Origin: Rhodospirillales bacterium
Lineage (GTDB): Bacteria; Pseudomonadota; Alphaproteobacteria; BOG-932; Roseiterribacteraceae
Direction of reading: 5' to 3'
DNA: 40,159 bases
Assembly: GCA_028291345.1 (NCBI GenBank)
Contig: JAQGIF010000178.1
Span: forward strand, 1-40,159
Shown here: positions 8,511 through 17,203 of the stretch, one piece after another
Layout of the letters: the number at the start of each line of letters is the position of its first letter
Numbering within the stretch: position 1 is the first letter of the stretch
Position numbers and translations under genes: made by a program
Notes under the pieces: generated by a model
The model's database searches: none
Seen by the model: only the letters and a program-made list of their open reading frames with translations
What the model was told of the DNA's origin: nothing

Positions 8511-11500
8511 CTACTCCGCCGCCGCCAGATGCGGCTGCACGGAGACTGACGCTCCGCCATGTTGCTTGAGCGCGTGATTGCCGGTCAGCCGGCGTAGCGC
8601 CACATAGAAAACAGGCGTCAGGAACAGCCCGAACAACGTTACGCCGAGCATCCCGGCAAAGACTGCCACGCCCATGGCGTTGCGCATCTCCGATCCCGCG
8701 CCGGTTGACAGAACCAGCGGGAGCACGCCCATGATGAAGGCGAGCGAGGTCATCAGGATCGGCCGCAATCTCATCCGGCTGGCTTCGATCGCCGCCTGGA
8801 CCGGAGTGCGCCCGGCGAATTCCAGCTCGCGGGCGAATTCCACAATCAGGATTGCATTTTTCGCCGACAAACCAACCAGCACGATCAGGCCGATCTGGGT
8901 GAAAATATTGTTGTCACCCCCGGTCAGCCAGATGCCCAGCATCGCCGCGAACTGTCCCATCGGCACAATCAGGATGATCGCCAGCGGTAAGGTAAGGCTT
9001 TCATATTGGGCAGCCAGCACCAGGAAGACGAGCAAGATCGCCACCGGGAAGACCAGAATGGCCGAATTGCCGGCGATGATCTGTTGATAAGTCATGTCGG
9101 TCCACTCGAACTTGAACCCCTTCGGTAGGGTTTCCGAGGCGATGCGGGTTACCGTGTCTTGGGCCTGCCCGGATGAAAAGCCCGGGGCGGCCCCACCGTT
9201 GACGTCGGCCGACAGGAACCCGTTATAGCGCATCGCCCGCTCCGGCCCGGCGCTGGTCTTGACCTTCAGCAAAGCCGAGAGCGGCACCATCTCGCCCGTC
9301 GCCGAGCGCACCTTAAGCCGGCCGATATCGTCGGCCCGCGCCCGAAATGGGGCATCGGCTTGGACGCGTACGGTGTATGTCCGCCCGAACTTATTGAAGT
9401 CATTGACATACAGCGAGCCCAGATAAATCTGCATCGTGTCGAATACATCGGTCACCGCAACCTGGAGCTGACGCGCCTTGGTGCGGTCGATATCGGCGTA
9501 AAGTTGCGGGACATTGACCTGGAAGCTGGAGAACAGCCCGGCCAATTCCGGTGCCTTGGACGCCTTGGCCAGGAACTCCTTGGTCGCCTGGTCGAGCGCC
9601 TCATAGCCCTGGCCGCCGCGATCCTCTATCTCCAGCTTGAAGCCGCCGATCGTGCCCAGTCCCTGGACCGGGGGCGGCGGGAAGACGCCGATCATGGCGC
9701 CCTGGATCGCGGAGAATTTCTGGTTCAACTGGGCGGCGATGGCAGGGCCCTTGAGGGGTGCGCTGGTGCGATCCTCAAAGGGATCCAATGCGAGGAATAC
9801 CACCGCGGAGTTCGAGCTGTTGGTCAGTCCGTTCACCGACAGGCCGGGAAACTGAACCGCCGCCTGCACACCCGGTTGTTTAAGTGCGATCGCGCTCATC
9901 TCGCGCACCACCGCCTCGGTGCGATCCAGGCTGGCACCGTCAGGCAGCTGGATGACCGACACCAGATACTGCTTGTCCTGGACAGGCACGAAGCCGCCCG
10001 GCACCGCCCGGAACAGCAGCACCGTTACGCCGGCGAGCACGGTATAGAGGCCGAGCATGACCAGCTTGCGCGACAGGGTACGACGCACGCCGCCACTATA
10101 GGCCTCGGCGCCGCGGGCGAAGACGCGGTTGAAGCCGCGGAACAGCCAGCCGAACACACGATCGATGATACGGGTCAGCCGATCCCTGGGCGCGTTATGT
10201 CCCTTCAGCAGCAGGGCCGCTAGAGCCGGCGAGAGGGTCAGCGAGTTGACGGCTGAGATGACGGTCGAGCTGGCGATGGTCAGCGCGAACTGGCGATAGA
10301 ACTGGCCGGTCAGACCGCTGATGAAGGCGAGCGGCACGAACACCGCGATCAGCACCAGGGCGATAGCGACGATCGGACCGGAAACCTCGCGCATCGCGGC
10401 ATAGGTCGCCTCGCGCGACGACAGGCCGCGCTCGATATTGCGCTCGACATTCTCGACGACCACGATGGCATCATCGACGACGATGCCGATCGCCAGAACC
10501 AGGCCGAACAAACTGAGGGCGTTCACTGAAAAGCCGAAGAGATGCAGCATCGCGAAAGTGCCTATGATCGACACCGGCACGGCCAGCAGCGGGATGATCG
10601 AGGCGCGCCAGGTTTGCAGGAACAGCACGACCACCAGCACGACCAGCGCCACCGCCTCGAGCAGAGTGTGGATGACGGCGCTGATCGAGGCACGAACGAA
10701 CTGGGTTGTGTCATAGACGAGCTGGTAATCGACCCCCTCGGGCATCGATTCCTTCACCTCGTCCATATTCGCGCGCACTTGGTTGGCGATATCGATGGCA
10801 TTCGAATTCGGGGCCTGGAAGATCGCGATGGCGACCGCGTTGGTATTGTTCAGCAGCGAGCGCAGCGCATAGTCGGACGCCCCCATCTCGACCCGCGCGA
10901 CATCGCGTAAGCGCGTGATTTGACCGTCCGCCCCCGTCTTGACGATGATATCGCCGAATTCCTCCTCGCTCTGCAGCCGGCCCTGGGCGTTGACCGAAAG
11001 CTGGAATTCGAGTCCCGGCACGTTGGGCGAGGCGCCGACCGAGCCCGCCGCGGCCTGGACGTTCTGGGCCTGAATCTCGCGCACCACATCGCTGGCAGAC
11101 AGGCCGCGCTCAGCCACCTTCTGGGGGTCGAGCCAAACGCGCATAGCGTAATCGCCCGACCCGTTCAGCTGAACCTCGCCGACGCCGGATATGCGGGCCA
11201 GCCGGTCCTTTACGTTCAGCACCGCATAATTGCGCAGATACTTCATATCATAACGACCGTTGGGCGAGATCAGATGCACAACCATCATCAGGTTGGGCGA
11301 GCTTTTGATCGTGGTGACGCCCAGTGCACGCACCTCCTGGGGCAGCCGCGCCTCGGCCTGCGAAACACGGTTCTGGACCAACTGCTGCGCCAGGTCGGGG
11401 TCGGTACCCAGCTTAAAGGTGACGGTGATCGTCTCGAGCCCATCGGTGTTGGCCTGACTGCCCATATAGAGCATGCCTTCAACGCCGTTGATCGCCTCTT

Positions 11501-11702
11501 CGATCGGCGTCGCCACAGTCTCGGCAATCACCTTGGGATTGGCGCCGGGATATTGCGCGCGGACGACAACGGAGGGCGGCACGACCTCGGGATATTCCGC
11601 GATCGGCATCACCGGTAGCGCCAACAGCCCCATGACGAAAATGAGAACCGAGAGCACACCCGCGAAAATCGGACGGTCGATGAAAAATTTGGACAGATTC
11701 AT
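8511..11702 (-). CDS. RND efflux pump inner-membrane transporter (HAE1 family)
   Basis: Proton-driven RND exporter of the AcrB/MexF type, 1063 aa, forming a trimer in the inner membrane that takes drugs or other hydrophobic compounds from the periplasm or membrane. The N-terminus (FFIDRPIFAGVLSVLI) is diagnostic. Two large periplasmic loops alternate with twelve predicted membrane segments. TM4 carries the proton-relay aspartate pair in GIVVDDAIVVVENVERN, and the hallmark LTLSPALAALLLKG follows. A strong GGGAGG site lies 5 bases before the ATG. It is third in the operon hydrolase-adaptor-pump, with 65 bases after the adaptor. No outer-membrane channel gene follows. The divergent LysR gene makes the layout resemble mexT/mexEF. 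Substrate unknown. Confidence 0.95.
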   Translation of the reverse strand: MNLSKFFIDRPIFAGVLSVLIFVMGLLALPVMPIAEYPEVVPPSVVVRAQYPGANPKVIAETVATPIEEAINGVEGMLYMGSQANTDGLETITVTFKLGTDPDLAQQLVQNRVSQAEARLPQEVRALGVTTIKSSPNLMMVVHLISPNGRYDMKYLRNYAVLNVKDRLARISGVGEVQLNGSGDYAMRVWLDPQKVAERGLSASDVVREIQAQNVQAAAGSVGASPNVPGLEFQLSVNAQGRLQSEEEFGDIIVKTGADGQITRLRDVARVEMGASDYALRSLLNNTNAVAIAIFQAPNSNAIDIANQVRANMDEVKESMPEGVDYQLVYDTTQFVRASISAVIHTLLEAVALVVLVVVLFLQTWRASIIPLLAVPVSIIGTFAMLHLFGFSVNALSLFGLVLAIGIVVDDAIVVVENVERNIERGLSSREATYAAMREVSGPIVAIALVLIAVFVPLAFISGLTGQFYRQFALTIASSTVISAVNSLTLSPALAALLLKGHNAPRDRLTRIIDRVFGWLFRGFNRVFARGAEAYSGGVRRTLSRKLVMLGLYTVLAGVTVLLFRAVPGGFVPVQDKQYLVSVIQLPDGASLDRTEAVVREMSAIALKQPGVQAAVQFPGLSVNGLTNSSNSAVVFLALDPFEDRTSAPLKGPAIAAQLNQKFSAIQGAMIGVFPPPPVQGLGTIGGFKLEIEDRGGQGYEALDQATKEFLAKASKAPELAGLFSSFQVNVPQLYADIDRTKARQLQVAVTDVFDTMQIYLGSLYVNDFNKFGRTYTVRVQADAPFRARADDIGRLKVRSATGEMVPLSALLKVKTSAGPERAMRYNGFLSADVNGGAAPGFSSGQAQDTVTRIASETLPKGFKFEWTDMTYQQIIAGNSAILVFPVAILLVFLVLAAQYESLTLPLAIILIVPMGQFAAMLGIWLTGGDNNIFTQIGLIVLVGLSAKNAILIVEFARELEFAGRTPVQAAIEASRMRLRPILMTSLAFIMGVLPLVLSTGAGSEMRNAMGVAVFAGMLGVTLFGLFLTPVFYVALRRLTGNHALKQHGGASVSVQPHLAAAE

Positions 11703-11767
11703 AGTGTCCTCCCCCCAAGGGGTTGCAGAAAATGGCTGAAAATTAGCTTGAGGCTAGAAGATCGGGC

Positions 11768-12973
11768 TTAACGCTGGGTCAGTTCGGTCGCGCCCGCCAT
11801 CGGCACGATCGTCGGATTGAGGAGGGCGCCGGGACGAATGCGCTGGAGACCGTCGATCACGATGCGATCTCCTGACTTCAGGCCGCTTTTGACGACCCGA
11901 AACCCTCCCGCTTCCGCGCCGAGGCTCACCTCGCGATAGACAGCCTTGTTGGCGTCGTCGACAACGATCACGAACCGCTTGTCCTGGTCGGTGCCGAGCG
12001 CTCGTTCGTTTACGGCCAGGACCGGCTCGGTCTTGGCCTGCCCCATGCGCAGCCGGGCGAATTGCCCGGGGATCAAGTTGCCATTCGCATTAGCGAAGAC
12101 GGCGCGCATCCGCACTGTGCCGCTCTGCGCGTCGACCTGATTGCCGATCATCTGCAGATGGCCTTTGAACGGGTCGCCATTGCCAACGGCGGTGATCATT
12201 TCGACGGGAATTTGATCGAGCAGCGCGGTCGTGTTCGCGTTGGTGCCTAGCGACGTTATCGCATTCGCCACCACCTGCTCATCGGCGTCGAAGCTGGCAT
12301 AGATCGGATCGACCGACACGAGGGTCGTCAGCACGGGGGAGCTAGGACCAGCTGCGATCAGATTGCCGATCGTGATCTCGGACCTGCCGACCCGGCCAGA
12401 GACAGGCGCGCGGATTTCCGTGTAGCTAAGATTGAGCTGTGCTGTTTGCAGGTCAGCCTGGCTGGCACGCAGGTTGGCCTCTGCCTCACGATTCGTGCTG
12501 ACGCGCTGGTCGACGCTGCTCTGCGAGATCGCACCGGCGCTCATCACGATCAGCTGCTGCGCGCGATCCTGTTCCTTGCGCGTCAGAGCGAGACGGCTTT
12601 GCGCGGCGGCGACGCGCGCGGCGGCGGCGTCGACCTCCGCCGCATAGGGCGCCGGATCGATGGTAACCAGCGGGTCGCCCGCCTTAACCAGCGCGCCTTC
12701 GCGGAAATGGATCGCCTGTACGGCGCCGGCGACGCGGGAGCGAACATCGACCCGCTCGACCGCCTCGAGCCGCCCAGAGAATTCATCCCAGCTGACGGCC
12801 TCGCGCGCCAGCACCGTCGCCACCGATACCGGAATAGCGGGCGCAACCTGACTGATCGGGCCGGCCCCATGTGCGTGATGGGCGGATAGGGCCAGGGGAA
12901 TGGCGATGGCGGCCCCGATGATCAGAGCGACGGCGGGAGCGAGAATTTTTTGACGAAAATTGGAATTTGGCAT
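11768..12973 (-). CDS. RND efflux periplasmic adaptor (membrane fusion protein)
   Basis: The 401-aa periplasmic adaptor linking the RND trimer to an outer-membrane channel. After an N-terminal signal or anchor segment (VALIIGAAIAIPLALS), the chain shows the paired lipoyl halves (GRLEAVERVDVRSRVAGAVQ with GALVKAGDPLVTIDP, and the return half SYTEIRAPVSGRVGR), an alpha-helical hairpin near residues 105-170, and beta-barrel and membrane-proximal parts (GNLIPGQFARLRMG; LKSGDRIVIDGLQRIRPG). It resembles MexE/AcrA. It lies between the degenerate hydrolase gene (30-base gap) and the pump gene (65-base gap) on the same strand, so coexpression is expected. Confidence 0.94.
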   Translation of the reverse strand: MPNSNFRQKILAPAVALIIGAAIAIPLALSAHHAHGAGPISQVAPAIPVSVATVLAREAVSWDEFSGRLEAVERVDVRSRVAGAVQAIHFREGALVKAGDPLVTIDPAPYAAEVDAAAARVAAAQSRLALTRKEQDRAQQLIVMSAGAISQSSVDQRVSTNREAEANLRASQADLQTAQLNLSYTEIRAPVSGRVGRSEITIGNLIAAGPSSPVLTTLVSVDPIYASFDADEQVVANAITSLGTNANTTALLDQIPVEMITAVGNGDPFKGHLQMIGNQVDAQSGTVRMRAVFANANGNLIPGQFARLRMGQAKTEPVLAVNERALGTDQDKRFVIVVDDANKAVYREVSLGAEAGGFRVVKSGLKSGDRIVIDGLQRIRPGALLNPTIVPMAGATELTQR

Positions 12974-13003
12974 GATGGTTGTCCAAGCGGGTTAATCGAT
13001 GAA

Positions 13004-13831
13004 CTAAGGACGGTTTTGTGAAGGCGAAATCGACAGTACGGCGGTCTTTGCGAAAAAATCGGTGAACAGACCGCGCAGTTGGGTGGGCCAGGCGCTGTCC
13101 GGCACCAGCGCTTGCTGAAACGCATTGGGCCAATCGGTCGGCGCAGGCAGGACATGATCCTCAGCGAACACCCCGCATTCGCGCAGCCGCTGTGCATAGG
13201 CGAGGCTTTCATCATGCATCGGGTCGTCCTCGGCCGTCACCACCAAGGCCGGAGCGACCCCGGCCAGGCGGGACGCGCCAAGCGGCGCAGCATAGGGATG
13301 CGACGCCTTGTCGGCTGAACCCAAATAGCTGTGCCAGCCGTCAGCCCATTTACAGCCAACCGGCCCGGCTTCGGCCGCGCGGATCGATTTGGTCGCCATG
13401 CACGGATCCAGCATCGGCGACAGCAATATCTGCCCGGCCAACGGCGGCCTCTGCTGGTCCCGCGCCAGCAGCGCCAAAGCGGCTGCCAGATTGCCGCCGG
13501 CTTCTTCGCCGGCGACGAAGGTTCGGCAATTCTTGCCGTTCGGACAATTATTATAGGCCCAGTGCAGCATTTCGAACGCACCCTCGAGCGCGCAGGGAAA
13601 TGGATTGTTCGGCGCCATGGGATAATCGGCGGACACCACCGATGCCCCCGCTTCGGCCAGCAGCTCGGCCACGGCCCGTCCGGTTTCGACCGACCCCGCA
13701 GTGAAGGCGCCGCCATGGAGGTGGAGCACCAGCGGCGTTGCGCGGCCCGCCGACGAGTTGCGGTAGACGCGAAGCCGCATCGGCGCGAACCGACCGCCTT
13801 CCAACATCTGTTCCGTCCACTCACCAACCAT
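13004..13831 (-). CDS. Alpha/beta-hydrolase fold protein (HSL-like) lacking catalytic Ser and His
   Basis: A 275-aa protein of the hormone-sensitive-lipase-like alpha/beta hydrolase family. The oxyanion-hole motif HGG is intact at residues 39-41, SADYPMAP matches the family pattern near 67-74, and the acid-residue region TAEDDPMHDE is present near 199-208. However, the nucleophile elbow, normally GDSAG, reads GEEAG (residues 108-112), which I checked on the DNA. The usual C-terminal HGF histidine is also missing (PAPTDWPNAF near 229-238). No signal peptide is evident. It is the first gene of the RND operon and divergent from the LysR gene. Ester hydrolysis by the normal mechanism seems impossible; ligand binding or a scaffold role is inference only. 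Confidence 0.82.
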   Translation of the reverse strand: MVGEWTEQMLEGGRFAPMRLRVYRNSSAGRATPLVLHLHGGAFTAGSVETGRAVAELLAEAGASVVSADYPMAPNNPFPCALEGAFEMLHWAYNNCPNGKNCRTFVAGEEAGGNLAAALALLARDQQRPPLAGQILLSPMLDPCMATKSIRAAEAGPVGCKWADGWHSYLGSADKASHPYAAPLGASRLAGVAPALVVTAEDDPMHDESLAYAQRLRECGVFAEDHVLPAPTDWPNAFQQALVPDSAWPTQLRGLFTDFFAKTAVLSISPSQNRP

Positions 13832-13888
13832 GACCTCTGCCCACCAACAAAGCTATTGCGATGCAACAGAAGTAAGTGTTCTGATTCC

Positions 13889-13900
13889 CCTATAAATAGG
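13889..13900. promoter_or_regulatory. Small inverted repeat in LysR/efflux intergenic region (candidate operator)
   Basis: The 125-bp gap between the divergent hydrolase-RND operon and the LysR gene contains CCTAT-AA-ATAGG, an AT-rich dyad. LysR regulators typically bind T-N11-A dyads between divergent promoters, so the place is right. The sequence alone does not show binding. Confidence 0.35.
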
Positions 13901-13956
13901 ACGAAACCGACTTCACTTTTTCCAGGGGTGAACAATGATGCTTAAAGGAGGTCCGG

Positions 13957-14868
13957 TTGGATCAGTTTGCGGCAATGCGAGCCTTCGTGCGGGTGGTGGA
14001 AGCGGGATCTTTCACTCGCGCCGCGGCATCGCTTGAAACACCGAAGCCGACTGTCACCAAGCTGATCCAGACTTTGGAGCAGCATTTGCGCACCAAGCTG
14101 CTAAACCGGACGACGCGGCGCGTCACTGTCACGCCCGATGGCGCTGCCTATTATGAGCGGGCCATACAGCTGATCGCCGATCTGGATGAGCTGGACAGCA
14201 GTATGGCGGCGGCACAGACCCGCCCGAAGGGAAAACTGCGCATCGACATGTCGGGAGCACTGGCAAATATCTTCGTCATTCCGGCGTTGCCGGGCTTTTT
14301 CGCGACATACCCCGATATCCAGATCGATTTCGGCGTCTCGGATCGGCAGACCGACCTGATCGGCGAGAATGTCGACTGCGTCCTGCGGGCGGGTGTCCTG
14401 ACCGACCAATCGCTGATCGCCAGGCGCATCGCGGAAATGCCCATGGTCACCTGCGCCGCGCCATCCTATCTGGCGCGCGTGGGCGAACCGCTTCACCCCC
14501 TGGAGATCGAACAGCACCACGAAACGGTCACCTATTTCAACGCCGCGACGGGGCGAACCTTCGAATTCGATTTCACCCGGAATGGCGAAACATTCGAGAT
14601 CAAGGGCCGGCACAGGGTCGCTTTTAACGAAGGGAATGCCTGCGTCGCCGCCACCTTGGCCGGGCTGGGCGTCGCCCAGGGACCAGCTTTCATGGTCGAG
14701 CGTTATCTCGCTTCCGGTGAATTGCGGGCAGTCCTGCGGGATTGGACGTCGGAGCCTTTGCCCTTGCACGTCGTTTATCCGCCCAACCGGCATTTGAGCA
14801 GCAAGCTAAGGGTGTTTGTGGACTGGGCCGCCGGGCTATTCGCCGGTGCACCCGTTCCCCAACGCTGA
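13957..14868 (+). CDS. LysR family transcriptional regulator
   Basis: A 303-aa LysR-type regulator. The N-terminal winged helix-turn-helix spans residues 1-60 (FVRVVEAGSFTRAAASLETP, then TVTKLIQTLEQHLRTKLLNR), followed by the linker helix and a periplasmic-binding-protein-like effector domain (LRIDMSGALANIFVIPALPG; AGLGVAQGPAFMVERYLASG). The start is a TTG with a near-ideal AAAGGAGG site 5 bases upstream. The gene is divergent from the hydrolase-adaptor-RND operon and is the obvious candidate regulator of it and of itself, as with MexT and MexEF. The effector is unknown. Confidence 0.93.
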   Translation: MDQFAAMRAFVRVVEAGSFTRAAASLETPKPTVTKLIQTLEQHLRTKLLNRTTRRVTVTPDGAAYYERAIQLIADLDELDSSMAAAQTRPKGKLRIDMSGALANIFVIPALPGFFATYPDIQIDFGVSDRQTDLIGENVDCVLRAGVLTDQSLIARRIAEMPMVTCAAPSYLARVGEPLHPLEIEQHHETVTYFNAATGRTFEFDFTRNGETFEIKGRHRVAFNEGNACVAATLAGLGVAQGPAFMVERYLASGELRAVLRDWTSEPLPLHVVYPPNRHLSSKLRVFVDWAAGLFAGAPVPQR

Positions 14869-14994
14869 CGCACCGATCGCCCCGGATTCGGACACTCCGG
14901 AATCGCTGCGACGCGGCGGCGAATTGCCAATCCGCTTGCACCGCGATAGTAGGACAGGCGTAATGCCCGCTCACCAGATGCCCGAGACCTAACG

Positions 14995-15312
14995 ATGCCT
15001 GAGATTTACATCACCGACCGCAACGGAACCGAATTCCCGGTCGATGCCACGAACGGCTTTACGCTGATGGAAGCCATTCGCGACGAAGGAAAATTCGAGC
15101 TCGCGGCGATCTGCGGCGGGATGATGTCCTGCTCGACGTGCCACGTCTATATCGACGATGCGTGGACGGCCAAGATGCCCCCGATGACGCGTGACGAGCG
15201 CGAGTTGCTGGAAGAATCTTCCCATTATGAGCCGAATTCCCGGCTGAGCTGTCAGATCGAGATCAAGCCGGAACTCGAAGGGCTAAAGGTCGTCGTCGCG
15301 CCGGAGGATTAA
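14995..15312 (+). CDS. [2Fe-2S] ferredoxin, adrenodoxin/putidaredoxin type
   Basis: A 105-aa soluble electron carrier. The cluster ligands are visible as C-x5-C-x2-C in ICGGMMSCSTCHVY plus the fourth cysteine in RLSCQIEI, the vertebrate/adrenodoxin-type spacing. The surrounding residues (MTRDERELLE; NSRLSCQI) are also typical. Such ferredoxins serve cytochromes P450, dioxygenases or Fe-S assembly; no partner oxygenase or reductase is adjacent, so its partner is unknown. It stands alone after the LysR gene and is convergent with the phosphoribosyltransferase gene, with 9 bases between the stops. Confidence 0.94.
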   Translation: MPEIYITDRNGTEFPVDATNGFTLMEAIRDEGKFELAAICGGMMSCSTCHVYIDDAWTAKMPPMTRDERELLEESSHYEPNSRLSCQIEIKPELEGLKVVVAPED

Positions 15313-15321
15313 GACTCCCCG

Positions 15322-16710
15322 TTATAACGCAGCATCGGCGCGGCCGCGGATCGTATCCAGCGTTGTCTGGCGCAGCAGCTTGCCGTCTCGATAAACCGGT
15401 GTCAGCTGGTTTTCGGACGTGCCGGCCGAAGGCGCGGTATGCCAGCCATTCGCGTCGCGAATGAGCGCCTGGCGGCCTCTCTTGGAGACCTTGCCCCGGT
15501 CGGTCGCCGGCTCCTTGTAGATGTCCTGCCAGAAGCCGTTGATCTTGATCGCGGATGCCTTCATCGCCCACTTCATCGTATCGCGATTGAGTTTCTGCAG
15601 CAGGCCGCCGCCCATGCCGAATGCGACATTTTCGGCGGACATCCCGGCCTGCGCCATCGCCGCGAGCACCGCCTCGATCTGGCCGAGATCCATCCCGTCA
15701 CCCTGGATGATCCTGACGCAGGGGTTGAGGACAGCATAGCCGCGCGAATTGACGGTCGTGCCGAATTGCTCGGACAGCCGCCGGGCAACCTCGACGACGA
15801 TCTCGGCCGGATCGCCGCTGTCGGGCCGGACCACCAGCGTCGCGCCACTTTGCAGCACCTGGTCCTTGAGCTTTTTGCCCCAGAGTTCGGTAACGGCGTT
15901 GAAAATGTCATAGCTGTCCGACACGACCGCTACCAGCTTTCCCGGGCTGCCGAACCGGTCGATCATGTTGCTGTAAGCATCGGCTTCCCGCTCGCGTCCC
16001 CAGCTGGTGATCGTCGAATGTTCCGCGGCCGGGATCGAGAAGCCGGCCATCGACGCGCCGTAATAGCGCCGGGCGCCCAGGATGGCCGCGAGCGTGTCGG
16101 TGCCGCGGAAATTCACCAGATGCGCCATGCCGCCGAGCATCGCGCTTTCGAGGCTGGAGACGCCCCGCGCACCGAAATCATGCAGCTTGAAGGCGATCTG
16201 GCCATCGGCATCGTCGCAGGTCCGCTGGAGATAACGTCTGATGATTCGCTTGGCCTCGAACGACAAGGTGGCGACCGTTGTCGGATACCACACCGCCCGA
16301 ACCAGCGCTGTTTCGATATAGGAGGTGACCCAGGCCAGCTCGCGGTCGGTATTGCGCACCTGGACGAGGGCGTTATGGGTCGGGATGACCTCGCCCTCCT
16401 CGGCGGCGACGATCTCGATCGGAAGGTGGCCGCCATGTTCGTTGACGATGCGCAGCCAGCCGGAAAGATTGAAGGGCAGGCCGTGCGCTGTCAGAAGCTC
16501 CTCCGCCTCACCAACGTCGTCATAGGTGATCGGGGTCAGGAGATATTGTTTGACGAAGGCCTGTAGGCCGAAGAAGAGCGTGTGGGGGAATTCACCGCCA
16601 CGGCTTTCAATATAGGACGACACCTCCTCCGTCCCCGGCGGGTATTGCAGGAAATGGCTGGCCTTGTAGCTATCGGTATTGAGAATCAGGTTGCTCAAGA
16701 TTCCATTCAT
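15322..16710 (-). CDS. nadV: Nicotinamide phosphoribosyltransferase (NAMPT/NadV type)
   Basis: Makes nicotinamide mononucleotide from nicotinamide and PRPP, a one-step NAD salvage entry. The 462-aa protein follows the animal/bacterial NAMPT pattern rather than that of nicotinate phosphoribosyltransferase: LNTDSYKASHFLQYPPGT at the N-terminus, the catalytic-histidine segment KLHDFGARGVSS, FSIPAAEHSTITSWG, VSDSYDIFNAVTELWG, VVRPDSGDP, IIQGDGMDL and the phosphate-binding AFGMGGGLLQKLNRDT. I start at MNGILSN (16710) because AAGGAG sits about 8 bases before it; the longer frame to 16740 has no such site. No nadM or other NAD gene is adjacent. The symbol follows bacterial usage; nicotinate as substrate is less likely. 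Confidence 0.92.
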   Translation of the reverse strand: MNGILSNLILNTDSYKASHFLQYPPGTEEVSSYIESRGGEFPHTLFFGLQAFVKQYLLTPITYDDVGEAEELLTAHGLPFNLSGWLRIVNEHGGHLPIEIVAAEEGEVIPTHNALVQVRNTDRELAWVTSYIETALVRAVWYPTTVATLSFEAKRIIRRYLQRTCDDADGQIAFKLHDFGARGVSSLESAMLGGMAHLVNFRGTDTLAAILGARRYYGASMAGFSIPAAEHSTITSWGREREADAYSNMIDRFGSPGKLVAVVSDSYDIFNAVTELWGKKLKDQVLQSGATLVVRPDSGDPAEIVVEVARRLSEQFGTTVNSRGYAVLNPCVRIIQGDGMDLGQIEAVLAAMAQAGMSAENVAFGMGGGLLQKLNRDTMKWAMKASAIKINGFWQDIYKEPATDRGKVSKRGRQALIRDANGWHTAPSAGTSENQLTPVYRDGKLLRQTTLDTIRGRADAAL

Positions 16711-16789
16711 GATTCGACTCCTTGCTCGCGTGAGGCGCACACGCAGGCAGTTCGGGATATCGAGAAAGAAGCGTGTATATCCCTATCAT

Positions 16790-16906
16790 CGTCATTCCCG
16801 CGCAGGCGGGAAAAAAGGGATGCCAGCGCAGACGCGGCTCTCCTGGATTCCCGCCGAAGCCTGTCCTAGGGCTCGCCTGTGGCGAGACTCGTGGGCGGGA
16901 ATGACG
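16790..16906. repeat. 117-bp palindromic interspersed-repeat element (MITE/REP-like)
   Basis: Bounded by a perfect 12-bp terminal inverted repeat CGTCATTCCCGC (16790-16801) and GCGGGAATGACG (16895-16906), with further internal copies of the core (GGATTCCCGCC near 16851). Similar CGTCATTCCCG-ended elements are commonly dispersed in alphaproteobacterial genomes (family knowledge). It encodes nothing and sits between the phosphoribosyltransferase gene and tRNA-Ala. Only one copy is present in this window, so repetitiveness is inferred. Confidence 0.7.
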
Positions 16907-16968
16907 GTAACAATGGAAGGGTGAAAAGAAGACGCCGTCGAACAGCATAATTCTCAGGCGATGCGATT

Positions 16969-17044
16969 TGGTGGAGCTAGGCGGGATCGAACCGCCGACC
17001 TCATCATTGCGAACGATGCGCTCTCCCAGCTGAGCTATAGCCCC
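16969..17044 (-). tRNA. tRNA-Ala(CGC)
   Basis: 76-nt cloverleaf on the minus strand. The acceptor GGGGCTA/TAGCTCC contains the G3-U70 wobble that identifies alanine tRNAs, followed by A73 and an encoded CCA. The D-arm (GCTC...GAGC), the anticodon loop TTCGCAA with anticodon CGC, and the T-arm (GGCGGTTCGATCCCGCC) are all intact. Confidence 0.96.
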
Positions 17045-17203
17045 AAACCCGGCATCGCCTGAAGGCGCGGAATATGGTCAGACACCTGGGCAGTGTCAAG
17101 CGGAGGTCGGCGTCGCCTTTGCAACGCCCGGGCGTCGCCCTCGGCATCGATTGCCCCACCGAGCGGGTAACGATAGATTGCCGTCCCCTCTTACAGTGGA
17201 TTT

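Noticed and set aside
9360-10223. Long plus-strand ORFs opposite the RND and riboflavin-like high-GC genes (for example 9360-10223, 15439-16566)
   Set aside because: They are antisense shadows of well-supported genes, His/Arg/Asp-rich, with no recognisable motifs.
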